From Blautia_A ammoniilytica (lineage in GTDB: Bacteria > Bacillota > Clostridia > Lachnospirales > Lachnospiraceae), in contig NZ_JAOQJL010000005.1 in assembly GCF_025566965.1 (NCBI RefSeq), forward strand, positions 82,458 to 146,457: a stretch of 64,000 nt of DNA, written 5' to 3'. The position numbers and the translations under genes are program-made. Each line of letters begins with the position of its first letter. Position 1 is the first letter of the stretch. Below are positions 34,496 through 43,722 of this stretch, piece by piece. The notes beneath the pieces were generated by a model. That model saw only the letters and a program-made list of their open reading frames with translations. It was not told the origin of the DNA and made no database searches.

Positions 34496-35542
34496 TCAGG
34501 ATTCTGCATTTCTGCTTTTCACTGTTTCAATAAAAGATTTATCAATGCTATTTTCTACATTTTTAATATCGTCATCTGTGAGCATTTCCTGATCTACATA
34601 GAATTTTCCGATATTCAGCATAAATGCGCCTAACGGATTCTCATCTGTATCTACAGTTTCACGTGTAAAGTAATCTTTTACTGCAACTTCCGTACTCATA
34701 TCTGAATCACTATATGTAATTCCTTCGTCAGCATACCACTGCACAGCAACTTCTTTTCTCTCATCTTCATTTGCCATAATATCTTCACAGGCTTTATAGT
34801 AGCATTCCAGGAACAGTGCCAGATCATCTTTTCTTTCTTCTGCCACATCATTTTGTGTGAAAATGGTATCAATAATCGGACTGTCAGAAACCATATTCAT
34901 ATCACATACTTTAACATAACCTTCTTCTTCAAGCTGATTGGTATATGGCATTTTATTGGCAACAAGATCTCCCTCGCCTGTAACAAATGCCTGATATGCC
35001 TGCGGATAATCCATAGAAACCATGCTGAAATCATCTGCTGTCAATCCAAAATGTTCCATATACTTAATAGCCTGATAGTGGGCTGTTGTTGCCAGAGGCC
35101 CTAAAATGGAAGCTCCTTTTAATGTTTCCGCACTTCCAATAATTCCATCCTCATCAGCGCCTGCTTTAGCTATGTCACTATCTTCCCTTACATAAATGGA
35201 TTCGCCGCCAGTTGTGATAACACCGTCGCCAATATACGTGTACATTCCTGTTCCAAGGGCATAAATAGAAGCCATTCCACTGACAGCCACATCCAGTTCT
35301 CCTGCTGCCATTGCTTCGTTGATCGGTGCACCAGTTGCAAAAATCTCAAGATCTACATCTAAGCCCGCATCCTCAAAATATCCCTTTTCCTGAGCCCAAT
35401 GTACCGGAAGGCCAAGTGCATTTGCCATTGTTCCAACAATCAATTTCTCTCCAGAACCTTTCAGTTCATCTGCGCTTACCGGAACAGCCATTGTTCCTGC
35501 AAGCATGCAAGTTGCTACTACTAATGCCACTCTTCGCTTCAT
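34496..35542 (-). CDS. NitT/TauT-type ABC importer substrate-binding protein
   Basis: 348-aa extracellular binding protein of the NMT1/SsuA-like fold (LIVGTMANALGLPVHWAQEKG, ATGAPINEAMAAGELDVAVSG). The signal peptide MKRRVALVVATCMLAGTMAV ends VSA|DE, a type I cleavage site; no lipobox is present, unlike most Gram-positive binding proteins. First gene of the importer-sulfatase operon, with AGGAGG 7 nt before the ATG and a strong promoter carrying a palindromic operator. Likely ligand: an organosulfate or its amino/sugar conjugate (inference from the sulfatases). Confidence 0.93.
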   Translation of the reverse strand: MKRRVALVVATCMLAGTMAVPVSADELKGSGEKLIVGTMANALGLPVHWAQEKGYFEDAGLDVDLEIFATGAPINEAMAAGELDVAVSGMASIYALGTGMYTYIGDGVITTGGESIYVREDSDIAKAGADEDGIIGSAETLKGASILGPLATTAHYQAIKYMEHFGLTADDFSMVSMDYPQAYQAFVTGEGDLVANKMPYTNQLEEEGYVKVCDMNMVSDSPIIDTIFTQNDVAEERKDDLALFLECYYKACEDIMANEDERKEVAVQWYADEGITYSDSDMSTEVAVKDYFTRETVDTDENPLGAFMLNIGKFYVDQEMLTDDDIKNVENSIDKSFIETVKSRNAES

Positions 35543-35586
35543 GTAAAAACCTCCTGTTATTCTTTTTTACTGTCTTCTTTTGCTTT

Positions 35587-35641
35587 TGAATACGTATTCA
35601 TTTGATGTTTTATTTATACCATAAATAATAATTATTGTCAA
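35587..35641 (-). promoter_or_regulatory. Promoter and LacI-type operator of the importer-sulfatase operon
   Basis: -35 TTGACA (35636-35641), 17-bp spacer, -10 TATAAA (35613-35618). A perfect 14-bp palindrome TGAATACGTATTCA (35587-35600), with the central CG usual for LacI-family sites, lies just after the expected start point. The LacI gene next door is the likely repressor. Confidence 0.8.
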
Positions 35642-35798
35642 TAAGTTTCCTTTTATGTTCTGTTTTTTTGGTTATATATAACATTTTGATTTTTTATTTT
35701 TGTAGAATCTGCATATTTCTTTATTATTTTTGTTTGCATTATATTCTTTTTTATGCATCTTGTACATTTTGATTCAGGCAGCCAAAATCTATAATCCA

Positions 35799-35828
35799 TA
35801 AAAAAAGCAGGTTCCAAAGAACCCGCTT
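35799..35828 (-). terminator. Terminator of the lacI-type gene
   Basis: AGCAGGTTC pairs with GAACCCGCT; the minus strand then has seven T. It lies directly after the regulator stop codon. Confidence 0.85.
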
Positions 35829-35832
35829 CTAA

Positions 35833-36858
35833 TCAAATTGTTGTATCCCGGATTTCCAAATGTGGCTTGATCCATTCATGGGCACTTATAGTTTCTCCAC
35901 TGATCAGTTTCAACAGAAGTCTGCATGCCTTACTCACCATAGTGTCAACTTCAACATGTACTGTACTCATCTTAGGTATCAACACAGATGACAACGGTAC
36001 ATCATCCATCCCCAATACCTGAACCTGCTCTGGAATTTTTATATTTAGATTCCTCAGAGCCTGTACAACACCAAGCCCTACAATATCACTATAAGTAAAA
36101 ATAGCTGTTTTTTCTTTTGTAAACTCCTCTATATTCTTAGCGATACACTCATATGCACTGCCGATTCCGATTTTACAATTAAAGATATCCTTTTCTTCCA
36201 AAACGTATCCACATTCTTCTAAACCATCACGATATCCGTCCATACGCCTCTTGGCATCCGATTTTTCATCACTTACTGTTATATGGATTTTTCTGTATTC
36301 GGGAAATCCACCATAATATTTTCCTGCGATATAGCCTCCATAATAACTGTCTGAAAAAAAATAATTCAGGTTTTCACGTATCTTACTACCTGCATTCATC
36401 ATAAACACACATGGAACCTTGAACTCCTCAATAAGCTTGATTTCATTATCAGACAGTTCCATTCTCAATACAAGAAATCCATCTACTTTTTTCTTACGGA
36501 CAATTCTCTCAAAGCTGGAAAAATCATCAGCATCACGATCATAATAAATAACCATAATATCATAATCAAAATGGCTTAATTCCTTCTGGATCTGATCATA
36601 AACATAGGCAAGCATACAATTTTCAGTCATACCCACAAAATGCTTTGGAAACATTATTCCTATTGTCCCTGTTTTACTTGTCCGCAAGCTTTGTGCCTGA
36701 CTGTTAAGCTGAAAATTGTACTCCCTTGCCTTACGCAAAATATATTCCTTTTTCTCTGGAGTCACCAGATCACTATTATTTAATGCCCTTGAAACCGTTG
36801 ACTGCGACACGCCAATCAACTTGGCAAAATCTCTTGACGTCATTCCTTTTTTATTCAT
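35833..36858 (-). CDS. LacI family transcriptional regulator (sulfatase locus)
   Basis: 341-aa repressor. HTH at residues 5-50: SRDFAKLIGVSQSTVSRALNN. A periplasmic-binding-protein-like effector domain follows (GTIGIMFPKHF..., TYSDIVGLGVVQALRNL, IPEQVQVLGMDDVPLSSVL). It lies upstream of and parallel to the importer-sulfatase operon, whose promoter carries a CG-centred palindrome, so local control is likely. The kinase gene diverges on its other side. Confidence 0.93.
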   Translation of the reverse strand: MNKKGMTSRDFAKLIGVSQSTVSRALNNSDLVTPEKKEYILRKAREYNFQLNSQAQSLRTSKTGTIGIMFPKHFVGMTENCMLAYVYDQIQKELSHFDYDIMVIYYDRDADDFSSFERIVRKKKVDGFLVLRMELSDNEIKLIEEFKVPCVFMMNAGSKIRENLNYFFSDSYYGGYIAGKYYGGFPEYRKIHITVSDEKSDAKRRMDGYRDGLEECGYVLEEKDIFNCKIGIGSAYECIAKNIEEFTKEKTAIFTYSDIVGLGVVQALRNLNIKIPEQVQVLGMDDVPLSSVLIPKMSTVHVEVDTMVSKACRLLLKLISGETISAHEWIKPHLEIRDTTI

Positions 36859-37099
36859 TCCATTCCCCCAAATAACACATTACAATAAAAATCGCCCTTT
36901 TATTTGTAATTATAACCAAATTTTCAGCTATTAGCAATATTATTTTTGACAAAATATGCAATCAAACAAAGCATTGCCAGACCGGCTGGTTTTGGTGTAG
37001 AGTATATATTAAATGGAGAGCTGACAAATTTCGCCCTCTATTGACGAAATGCAGTCTCCAGATTACTAATACATCTGAAATAATAAAAGGGAGAAACAT

Positions 37100-38041
37100 A
37101 TGGAACAGCCAAAAATTCTTGTAGTGGGAAGTATCAATATGGATCTTTTTGTAAAAGGTGCCCATCGCATTCCCTCCTATGGTGAAACCATCCGATGCGG
37201 CGAATACGGTTTTGCTTCCGGTGGAAAAGGATCCAATCAGGCCTTTGCAGTTGCCCGTCTAGGCGGTTCTGCTACCTTTGTGGGCCGTATTGGAGATGAT
37301 GATTATGGAAAAAAAGTAACCGCATCCCTAAGAAATGCTGGCGTTAATACTGACTATCTGGTAGTTGATCCAGACACCCAGACCGGACTTGCCTTGATGC
37401 CCATTGAGCCTGGTACCGGACGATACGTCTGTTATGTTGCCATGGGTGGAAATGACCGCCTTTGTCCGGAAGACGTAAAAAAAGCCATGGACGCCCAGGC
37501 TTTTGATATGGTTCTTATGCAGCTTGAAATGCCTTTGGAAACCATCTATGGCACCATAGAACTGGCAAAAGAACGTCACATTCCGGTATTTCTGGATGCA
37601 GGTCCTGCCATAGATATTTCCCTGGAACGGCTGAAAGGTCTTTTTATCATTTCTCCTAACGAAGCCGAAACCTTTGGCCTTACCGGGATCTGTCCGGACA
37701 CAGATGCAAACGCTTTCAAGGCTGCCCGGCTGCTTTATGAAAAGACTGCTCCCACATATGTGATCCTGAAGTTAGGTGACCGGGGGATTCTCCTTTATAA
37801 TGGAAAAGAATCCCTCCGAATTCCCTGTTTTAAAGTTGATGCTGTTGACTCCACCGCAGCAGGAGACACATTCGGTGCTGCACTTGCCATCTCCCTTTGT
37901 AAAGGGCTTTCTATGATGGATGCAATTCGCTATGCTCAGGCAGCAGCAGGAATTTGCGTATCCAGGACAGGCGCCCAGAGTTCTATCCCCACTCCGGAAG
38001 AAATCTGCCGATTTTTGGATTCCCATCCAAATCTGAATTAG
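37100..38041 (+). CDS. Ribokinase-family (PfkB) sugar kinase
   Basis: 313-aa cytosolic kinase. N-terminal KILVVGSINMDLFVKGAHR, the substrate-site GGKGSNQAFAVARLGG, and the PfkB signature 2 DSTAAGDTFGAALA with the catalytic Asp. This is close to ribokinase (rbsK), though deoxyribose or another sugar is possible. GGGAG lies 6 nt before the ATG. It diverges from the LacI gene with a 241-bp gap holding an ATTTCG/CGAAAT inverted repeat; no other sugar genes are co-directional, so its pathway is unclear. Confidence 0.9.
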   Translation: MEQPKILVVGSINMDLFVKGAHRIPSYGETIRCGEYGFASGGKGSNQAFAVARLGGSATFVGRIGDDDYGKKVTASLRNAGVNTDYLVVDPDTQTGLALMPIEPGTGRYVCYVAMGGNDRLCPEDVKKAMDAQAFDMVLMQLEMPLETIYGTIELAKERHIPVFLDAGPAIDISLERLKGLFIISPNEAETFGLTGICPDTDANAFKAARLLYEKTAPTYVILKLGDRGILLYNGKESLRIPCFKVDAVDSTAAGDTFGAALAISLCKGLSMMDAIRYAQAAAGICVSRTGAQSSIPTPEEICRFLDSHPNLN

Positions 38042-38093
38042 TCCCATGCTCGCGGAAAGTTTTTATGTAATAGGAGCATTCCGACGCAATCAT

Positions 38094-38146
38094 AAAAAAG
38101 CGTGCATCCTGTGGTTGATAATGCCACACAAATGCACGCTTTTTTA
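38094..38146 (+). terminator. Terminator after the ribokinase-family gene
   Basis: AAAAAAGCGTGCAT pairs with ATGCACGCTTTTTT; an inner TGTGG/CCACA stem strengthens it. Confidence 0.9.
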
Positions 38147-38158
38147 TGTAAGTCCTGT

Positions 38159-38283
38159 CAAGAATGCCTCGGCATTCTTGCTGCGAGGTGCGCGTCATGC
38201 AATTGCATGACATACTTCTCCTGCGCACCTCTGCAATCCTGCCGGAGGCTATATCAGCTGGGGGATTGACTCCCAGCTGATAT
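38159..38283. repeat. Palindrome-rich dispersed repeat, copy A
   Basis: Three nested hairpins in a row: CAAGAATGCC/GGCATTCTTG; GAGGTGCGC/GCGCACCTC enclosing the perfect palindrome GTCATGCAATTGCATGAC; and ATATCAGCTGGG/CCCAGCTGATAT. The first 117 bp (38159-38275) match 60170-60286 in inverse orientation with a single mismatch. Confidence 0.9.
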
Positions 38284-38294
38284 ACAGGCTGAAA

Positions 38295-38861
38295 TCATTT
38301 AATGGTCAGATCAAGGCAAAGCTTAGTTCTTTCAATATTACCCATTCCAATGTACAGGGTCTCGCCTTTTTTCAGCTTAACAGATGCTGTCCTGGATGGC
38401 AGGAATGTGTTTGCTGTGATTTTCTTAGTATAGCTCTTGCTGATGGACCAGCTGTATGCAGAACAGATATACATTACATCTGTTTTCTTTTTGTTCAGCT
38501 TAATGGTCACACGGTCAAGACCATAATAGCCGTTTTTGTACAGGCTGCTATGTGCTGCAAGAATATCACTGGCAGAACTTCTTCCTCTTTTACGAAGATT
38601 TCCAAGTGTAATCTTGTAAGTCTTTGTTGCCGGTGCTTTAAATTTCACATAGCTGTATGTGGAGCTTTTCTTGGTTGCCTTTGGAAGTGTTACAACTGTC
38701 TTTCCCTTTTTCACTGCTTTTGCTTTTGTTTCCTTTGTAACAGCTGTCACCTTTGCTGCAGCGCTTGCTTCCACTGGAAGTGCCAGTACCATGACCATTG
38801 CCAGAAGCAGTGCAAATACTTTTGTAAATTTTCTCTTTTTCATTTCTGTTGTCTGAGCCAA
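38295..38861 (-). CDS. Small secreted Lys-rich protein, unknown function
   Basis: 188-aa exported protein with a signal peptide (MAQTTEMKKRKFTKVFALLL..., cleavage near ASA|AA). The mature part is Lys-rich and beta-strand-like (YSYVKFKAPATKTYKITLGN, ASVKLKKGETLYIGMGN). I start at the TTG at 38859-38861 because AAGGAG is 6 nt upstream; the ATG six codons in has no RBS. It lies between copy A of the repeat and the GH32 gene, with a hairpin in its leader. No enzymatic motif seen. Confidence 0.8.
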   Translation of the reverse strand: MAQTTEMKKRKFTKVFALLLAMVMVLALPVEASAAAKVTAVTKETKAKAVKKGKTVVTLPKATKKSSTYSYVKFKAPATKTYKITLGNLRKRGRSSASDILAAHSSLYKNGYYGLDRVTIKLNKKKTDVMYICSAYSWSISKSYTKKITANTFLPSRTASVKLKKGETLYIGMGNIERTKLCLDLTIK

Positions 38862-38877
38862 AGCTCTCTCCTTATAT

Positions 38878-38900
38878 TATTTGCAGTTTTCCTGCAAATA
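38878..38900 (-). promoter_or_regulatory. Leader hairpin of the small secreted protein gene
   Basis: TATTTGCAG/CTGCAAATA perfect 9-bp stem with a 5-nt loop just upstream of the AAGGAG RBS. There is no T-run. A weak promoter TGGACA with a TATGATAAT box lies further upstream. Confidence 0.45.
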
Positions 38901-38964
38901 TACATTATCATACTTTGTTCATTTTGTCCATATTTTTCCAAATTTCTGTAATTATCATATTTTG

Positions 38965-40305
38965 CTACTTTTCACTAATCATGGCGTTTTTCCGAACCTC
39001 TGTGATCGTAGCATTTCCGGAAATTTCACTTCCCAGTCCATAAACCACATTGCTTAAGGTGTACTGCCCCTGATTTACAAAAATTTCAATCAAATTTGGC
39101 TCCACAAAAATATCCAGCTGTGCTTTCTCTCCAACATAAGGCGTACTGCTTTTTGTTCTGTACCTGGAATCCTCTACAAAAACCTTCTGCCGGTCAGTAC
39201 AAATGCATCCCTGTTTCATTTCCAGATCAAAACCTCCAATAAAAAGGCTTTCTCCCTCTTTCATGTCTGCTTTTATGTACAGTGCGCTGCCTTCTTTTAG
39301 TATCTTTTCTGCTGATTCTGCTTTCTGAAAATACTTCCATACCTCTGGATGTACATAAAAGCAGATCTTTTCATTCTGGATCCTTACCTCTCTTGGAAGG
39401 CACATCATCCCGTTCCATGGCTGTCCATCCGGTCCATTCACTGGCTCAGGCATACGCATCCAGGCGATCATCACCCTTCTGCCTTCTTTATCAAGATTAG
39501 ACTGTGGTGCATACAGATCTCCACCATAATCTACCCGTTCATACTGATCTGCAAGAGTAAGCTTTCCTGTTTCAAGATCAAAATCAGCAAACCCACACAC
39601 AGAATGATTGGCATACTCCTTGCCATCCTCCTGGATCCCCATAGGCGAACCAATAAACACTCTTTTTCCGTCAACCAGAAACAGATCCGGACATTCCATG
39701 GTATGTCCATAACGGGCATTAGTACACTGGGACAGATATTCCCAAGACAGCCCGTCCCTACTTGAAAACAACACCAGCCGTCCAGCCTGATGATTCTCAG
39801 TGCTTCCCAGGATCATATAATATCTGCCATTTTCTTCCCATACCTTCGGATCTCTGGTGTCCGCAGAATCTGCAATTTTCGGATCACGGATCACTGGAAT
39901 GATCTGTTTTTTGTCCTTCCAGTTATCGAAATGAAAACCATCTTCAGATGTGATCATACTCTGACTTGTCTCAATTACACCTTCTGCCTGATGAATATTC
40001 CCAGACTGTTCTTTCAGATAGCGAACTGCAGAATAGTATAAAAACAGTTTTCCATCTTTTTCCAAGGCACTTCCGGAAAAAATGCCGTTTCTGTCATAAT
40101 CCTTAGTGGGAAAAAGTGCCACGCCCAGATGTTTCCAGGTAACAAGGTCATCGCTGACCGCATGTCCCCAGTGCATGGTGCCCCATACAGGTGCATATGG
40201 GAAATACTGGTAAAACAGATGATACTGCCCCTTATAATAGATAAATCCGTTTGGATCATTGATCCAGTTTCCCGGAGCTTTTAAATGCAAAATATTCTTT
40301 TTCAT
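38965..40305 (-). CDS. GH32 beta-fructofuranosidase / sucrose(-phosphate) hydrolase
   Basis: 446-aa glycosidase of family GH32. The nucleophile Asp17 is in WINDPNG (14-20), the transition-state stabiliser in the RDPKVW motif near 128, and the acid/base Glu in MECPDLF near 190. The C-terminal beta-sandwich ends with LDIFVEPNLIEIFVNQGQ. No signal peptide, so it cleaves imported sucrose or fructo-oligosaccharides in the cytosol. It is the fourth gene of a binding protein-permease-permease-hydrolase operon, 18 bp after the last permease. Confidence 0.95.
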   Translation of the reverse strand: MKKNILHLKAPGNWINDPNGFIYYKGQYHLFYQYFPYAPVWGTMHWGHAVSDDLVTWKHLGVALFPTKDYDRNGIFSGSALEKDGKLFLYYSAVRYLKEQSGNIHQAEGVIETSQSMITSEDGFHFDNWKDKKQIIPVIRDPKIADSADTRDPKVWEENGRYYMILGSTENHQAGRLVLFSSRDGLSWEYLSQCTNARYGHTMECPDLFLVDGKRVFIGSPMGIQEDGKEYANHSVCGFADFDLETGKLTLADQYERVDYGGDLYAPQSNLDKEGRRVMIAWMRMPEPVNGPDGQPWNGMMCLPREVRIQNEKICFYVHPEVWKYFQKAESAEKILKEGSALYIKADMKEGESLFIGGFDLEMKQGCICTDRQKVFVEDSRYRTKSSTPYVGEKAQLDIFVEPNLIEIFVNQGQYTLSNVVYGLGSEISGNATITEVRKNAMISEK

Positions 40306-40323
40306 AGTTCCACTCCTCCTGTT

Positions 40324-41178
40324 TTATTTCACAGCACCTGCCACAACACCATTAATGATCTGCTTCTGCAATGCGATATAAAGGATCAGCAACGGAACCA
40401 CACATAACAGAAGTCCTGCCATAATCGTGCCATAATCAGCAGAATATGTGCCATAAAAGCTATAAGTGGATAAAGGTAATGTTAAAAGCTTTTTGTCTGT
40501 CAAAACCAGTGACGGAAGCAGGAAATCGTTCCAGAACGCAAGGGCATTCAAAATCAATGTGGTAGACATGATCGGCTTCAGCAATGGGAACACGATCTTG
40601 AAAAATGTCTGAGTGTGTGTACATCCGTCAAGATATGCTGCCTCCTCCAATGCAATTGGCACGCTGCCCCTTATAAAACCATGGAACATAAACACTGTCA
40701 TGGACATGGAAAACCCTACATGCATAAAGATCAGAGTAAGTCTGTGGTTCAGCAGATTCAGTGTTCCTCCGTAAATGCTTACCAGCGGGATCATAATGGC
40801 CTGGAACGGAATGATCATGGAGGCAACCATAAGGGCAAAAATAATTCTGGTCAGCAGATTGTTATTCCGTACAATAAAGTATGCCAGCATAGCAGCCAGT
40901 ATTGTAACGATTGCTGTTGCAGATACGGTAATGATCAGAGAATTCTTGATGGCATTCAGGAAATCCATCTGATTAAATGCTTTCGCAAAATTATCAAAGG
41001 AAAGGCCTTTCACTGTAAAAAGCCAGGAAAAAGGACTTTTAATAATATCTCTTTTCTGCTTCAGAGAATTGATCACAACCATCAGAAATGGAAACATATA
41101 AGCTATAAAAATAAGGATCATCCCTGCCATTGCAAAGGTTCTTACTGATCTTTTCTGAACTCCTGATGAACTGTTCAT
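40324..41178 (-). CDS. Carbohydrate ABC transporter permease (MalG-like)
   Basis: 284-aa permease with six helices; docking loop EEAAYLDGCTHTQTFFKIVFP matches the EAA motif of CUT1 sugar importers. Its ATG overlaps the stop of the previous permease by one base (TAATG). No ATPase gene lies in the operon, so a shared MsmK-type ATPase elsewhere is assumed. Confidence 0.94.
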   Translation of the reverse strand: MNSSSGVQKRSVRTFAMAGMILIFIAYMFPFLMVVINSLKQKRDIIKSPFSWLFTVKGLSFDNFAKAFNQMDFLNAIKNSLIITVSATAIVTILAAMLAYFIVRNNNLLTRIIFALMVASMIIPFQAIMIPLVSIYGGTLNLLNHRLTLIFMHVGFSMSMTVFMFHGFIRGSVPIALEEAAYLDGCTHTQTFFKIVFPLLKPIMSTTLILNALAFWNDFLLPSLVLTDKKLLTLPLSTYSFYGTYSADYGTIMAGLLLCVVPLLILYIALQKQIINGVVAGAVK

Positions 41179-42050
41179 TATGCAGCTACCTCCTTTTTCT
41201 TAGTGATATAAACCTGGATTCCACTGATGCATGCAACGATCAGGAACAATACAATAGCTTCTGCCTGGCCTGTACCAAATTGTCTGGATGTGAAAGCTTT
41301 TTCGTATACATGCATGGCTGCCATTTCAGTGGAACCATACGGTGCGCCGCCAGTAAGAGAAAGGTTCACATCATAAACCATAAATGCTCTTGAAAGCGTC
41401 AGGAAAAGACAGATCGTGATGGATGGCATCATCAGTGGAAGAATGATATTCTTCATTTTTTTCCATCCGGAAGCTCCATCAATGCTGGCTGCTTCCATAA
41501 CTTCTGTATCCAGTCCGGTAAATCCTGCCACATAGATCAGGATCATATATCCGGACAGCTGCCATACAGTTACAAGCACCATGGCCGCAAACGCTGTATT
41601 CGGCTTTGACAGCCAGGAGATCTCAAAAAGATTCCAGTCTGTGGCTTCTCCAATGCTTACAAATACTCTTGAAAATACAAACTGCCAGATATATCCAAGA
41701 ACAATTCCACCGATCAGATTGGGGGTAAAGAAACCAGCCCTGAAAAAATTCTGTCCTTTAAAACCTCTGGTCAACAGATATGCGATCAAAAATGCCAGTA
41801 CATTTACCAGCACTACTACAGCGATCACATACTTGAAAGTAAGTACAAGAGAACTCCAGAACTGAGCATCCTTTGCCATGGCAGCAAAGTTCTTCAGACC
41901 TACAAAATTCTTTACAGACGACACTCCGTTCCAATCAGTCAATGTTAAATAAACACCATATAAAAACGGTACGATCACTACTGCCAGGAAACAAAACAAA
42001 CCAGGCAGTGCAAATATGCAGAAATCTTTACCTTTCCTTTTCGTATTCAT
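41178..42050 (-). CDS. Carbohydrate ABC transporter permease (MalF/UgpA-like)
   Basis: 290-aa CUT1 permease: LPGLFCFLAVVIVPFLYGVY first helix, EAA loop MEAASIDGASGWKKMKNIIL. I take the ATG at 42048-42050 with AAGGAGG upstream. The reading frame continues 60 codons upstream into the binding-protein gene in another frame, which is not coding. Confidence 0.94.
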   Translation of the reverse strand: MNTKRKGKDFCIFALPGLFCFLAVVIVPFLYGVYLTLTDWNGVSSVKNFVGLKNFAAMAKDAQFWSSLVLTFKYVIAVVVLVNVLAFLIAYLLTRGFKGQNFFRAGFFTPNLIGGIVLGYIWQFVFSRVFVSIGEATDWNLFEISWLSKPNTAFAAMVLVTVWQLSGYMILIYVAGFTGLDTEVMEAASIDGASGWKKMKNIILPLMMPSITICLFLTLSRAFMVYDVNLSLTGGAPYGSTEMAAMHVYEKAFTSRQFGTGQAEAIVLFLIVACISGIQVYITKKKEVAA

Positions 42051-42063
42051 GGTTTTCCTCCTT

Positions 42064-43440
42064 TTACTGCTCATCCCAATAGTTCTGAATTGCATCCATA
42101 AGTTCTTCCCTGTCGCATCTGTCCGCCAGATATTTCTGCATAGCAGCGCCAAGCACAGACCAGTGATCGTTTGGAACAACTGCTGCTGCATTATAAGTCC
42201 GGTCAGTCTGTACCTTTTCAAAAATATCACGACTCAAAGGATCCAGCGGCTCATTTGGATTGTTCTTAAATGCCGGGATCAGATTACAGGTTTTGACAAG
42301 CATCTGCTGTCCGATCTCAGAAAATACGATCCAGTTCAGAAATTCTTTTGCAGCATCCTGCTGCTCCTTTGACGCCTGCTGACCATCCAGCATTACCTGC
42401 TTTGAGGGTGCCGCCTGTATCTTTGTATTTACAAAATCATCAGGGTCATTATTCAGGAAATATGGAAGAAAACCATACTCATCATCACTTTTGGCGCCAG
42501 CCTCTTGCATATTTGGCCATGCCCAGTTACCATTAAACCAGAATGCTGTTTTTCCATCAACCAGATCAATGGCCATCTCATCATAATCTGCACCAAGGGG
42601 ATCTCCCTGTGCCACATTGTATTCTTTCAGTACATCAAACAAATCCAGAAGCTGGGATACGCGTTGGTAATCCTTTACCTTCAGCTGTCCGTTTTCCAGG
42701 TCTTCTACTGCCTTGGCAGCCCCCTCCGAAGTTCCATCGTAAGTTTCATACAGGTACTGAAGATGATGGGCTCCTAAAGACCAGTCTTCCTTTGCAAGAG
42801 ATACTGGTTTTTCCATTCCGGCATCCCGCATTTCATTCAGAAGTGCTTTAAAACCATCTAGTGTATTGATCTCATCTGGGTTCAAGTTTCTTCCCAAAGT
42901 TTCTTCAATCACTTTTTTGTTATAAATAATGCCTTTTCCTTCAACGCACAAGGGCATACTGAAAATATGTCCCTGAATCTCTGTTGCATAATTCCCAGCT
43001 TCTTTTACCCAGTCTTCCCCGTCCAGTACCAGTGCTTTTTCATCTGCCAGAGCCTTAACATCTGTAGTATCCAGAATCGCCATGGTAGGTGCATTTCCTG
43101 AATTATACATGCTTACAACTTTGGTATAAGGAGAATCTCCCTCTGTTACCGGCATAACCTCAATATGCACCCCTGCTTTTTCTTCAAAGATCTTGCTCAT
43201 TTTCTCCAGGGCGACCTGAATCTCCGCCTTGGAATTCAGAAGTGTGATCTTCGTTCCCTGCAGACTTTCATCGTATGCAAAAGTATCCACAGAGGTATCA
43301 ATGGGTTCCTCTTTTACTGTATCATTTTCATCATCCGGATCACTGGCAAATCCGAACCTGCATCCCGATAAGGATGTAACTGCAAGCACTGTGCTTAAAC
43401 CAATTGCTGCAGTTCTTTTCCACTGCCTAAGCTTCATCAT
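42064..43440 (-). CDS. Carbohydrate ABC transporter substrate-binding lipoprotein
   Basis: 458-aa binding protein, family 1 extracellular solute-binding. The lipobox LSGC follows a signal peptide (RTAAIGLSTVLAVTSLSGC). AGGAGG lies 5 nt before the ATG at 43438-43440; the next codon is also ATG. First gene of the GH32 operon, with two LacI-type operators in the leader. Likely ligand: sucrose or short fructans, from the linked hydrolase. Confidence 0.93.
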   Translation of the reverse strand: MMKLRQWKRTAAIGLSTVLAVTSLSGCRFGFASDPDDENDTVKEEPIDTSVDTFAYDESLQGTKITLLNSKAEIQVALEKMSKIFEEKAGVHIEVMPVTEGDSPYTKVVSMYNSGNAPTMAILDTTDVKALADEKALVLDGEDWVKEAGNYATEIQGHIFSMPLCVEGKGIIYNKKVIEETLGRNLNPDEINTLDGFKALLNEMRDAGMEKPVSLAKEDWSLGAHHLQYLYETYDGTSEGAAKAVEDLENGQLKVKDYQRVSQLLDLFDVLKEYNVAQGDPLGADYDEMAIDLVDGKTAFWFNGNWAWPNMQEAGAKSDDEYGFLPYFLNNDPDDFVNTKIQAAPSKQVMLDGQQASKEQQDAAKEFLNWIVFSEIGQQMLVKTCNLIPAFKNNPNEPLDPLSRDIFEKVQTDRTYNAAAVVPNDHWSVLGAAMQKYLADRCDREELMDAIQNYWDEQ

Positions 43441-43487
43441 ACATTCCTCCTGTACTTTCCCGTTCTTTGCTTCCAATTCTTCTTGGA

Positions 43488-43551
43488 TAACCGGTTACGT
43501 AACCGGTTACTTTATATTTCATATCCTACCTGTATACACTTAAAAAGTCAA
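43488..43551 (-). promoter_or_regulatory. Promoter and two LacI operators of the GH32 operon
   Basis: -35 TTGACT (43546-43551), 17 bp, -10 TAGGAT (43523-43528). Downstream, TAACCGGTTA (43488-43497) and GTAACCGGTTAC (43499-43510) are adjacent CG-centred palindromes. Confidence 0.85.
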
Positions 43552-43613
43552 TATACATCTTTATTTTCGTGAATACTGCACTATTTTTATTTTTCATTTT
43601 TGTGCGTCTTGCA

Positions 43614-43681
43614 TAACCGGTTACTTTCCTTTATGTAACCGGTTACTTATGGTTGTATAATTCGATTTTGTTTGCTATACT
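43614..43681 (+). promoter_or_regulatory. Promoter and two LacI operators of the GH32-locus regulator
   Basis: TAACCGGTTA (43614-43623) and GTAACCGGTTAC (43635-43646) lie just upstream of -35 TTGTAT (43653-43658), 17 bp, -10 TATACT (43676-43681). The same operator as at the divergent promoter, implying autoregulation. Confidence 0.85.
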
Positions 43682-43722
43682 ACAAACATAATAAAATAGC
43701 AGTTACGAAAAAAGGAACAATT

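Noticed and set aside
37983..38228. 81-aa minus-strand open frame after the ribokinase-like gene
   Set aside because: It spans a terminator and copy A of the palindromic repeat; not a plausible protein.
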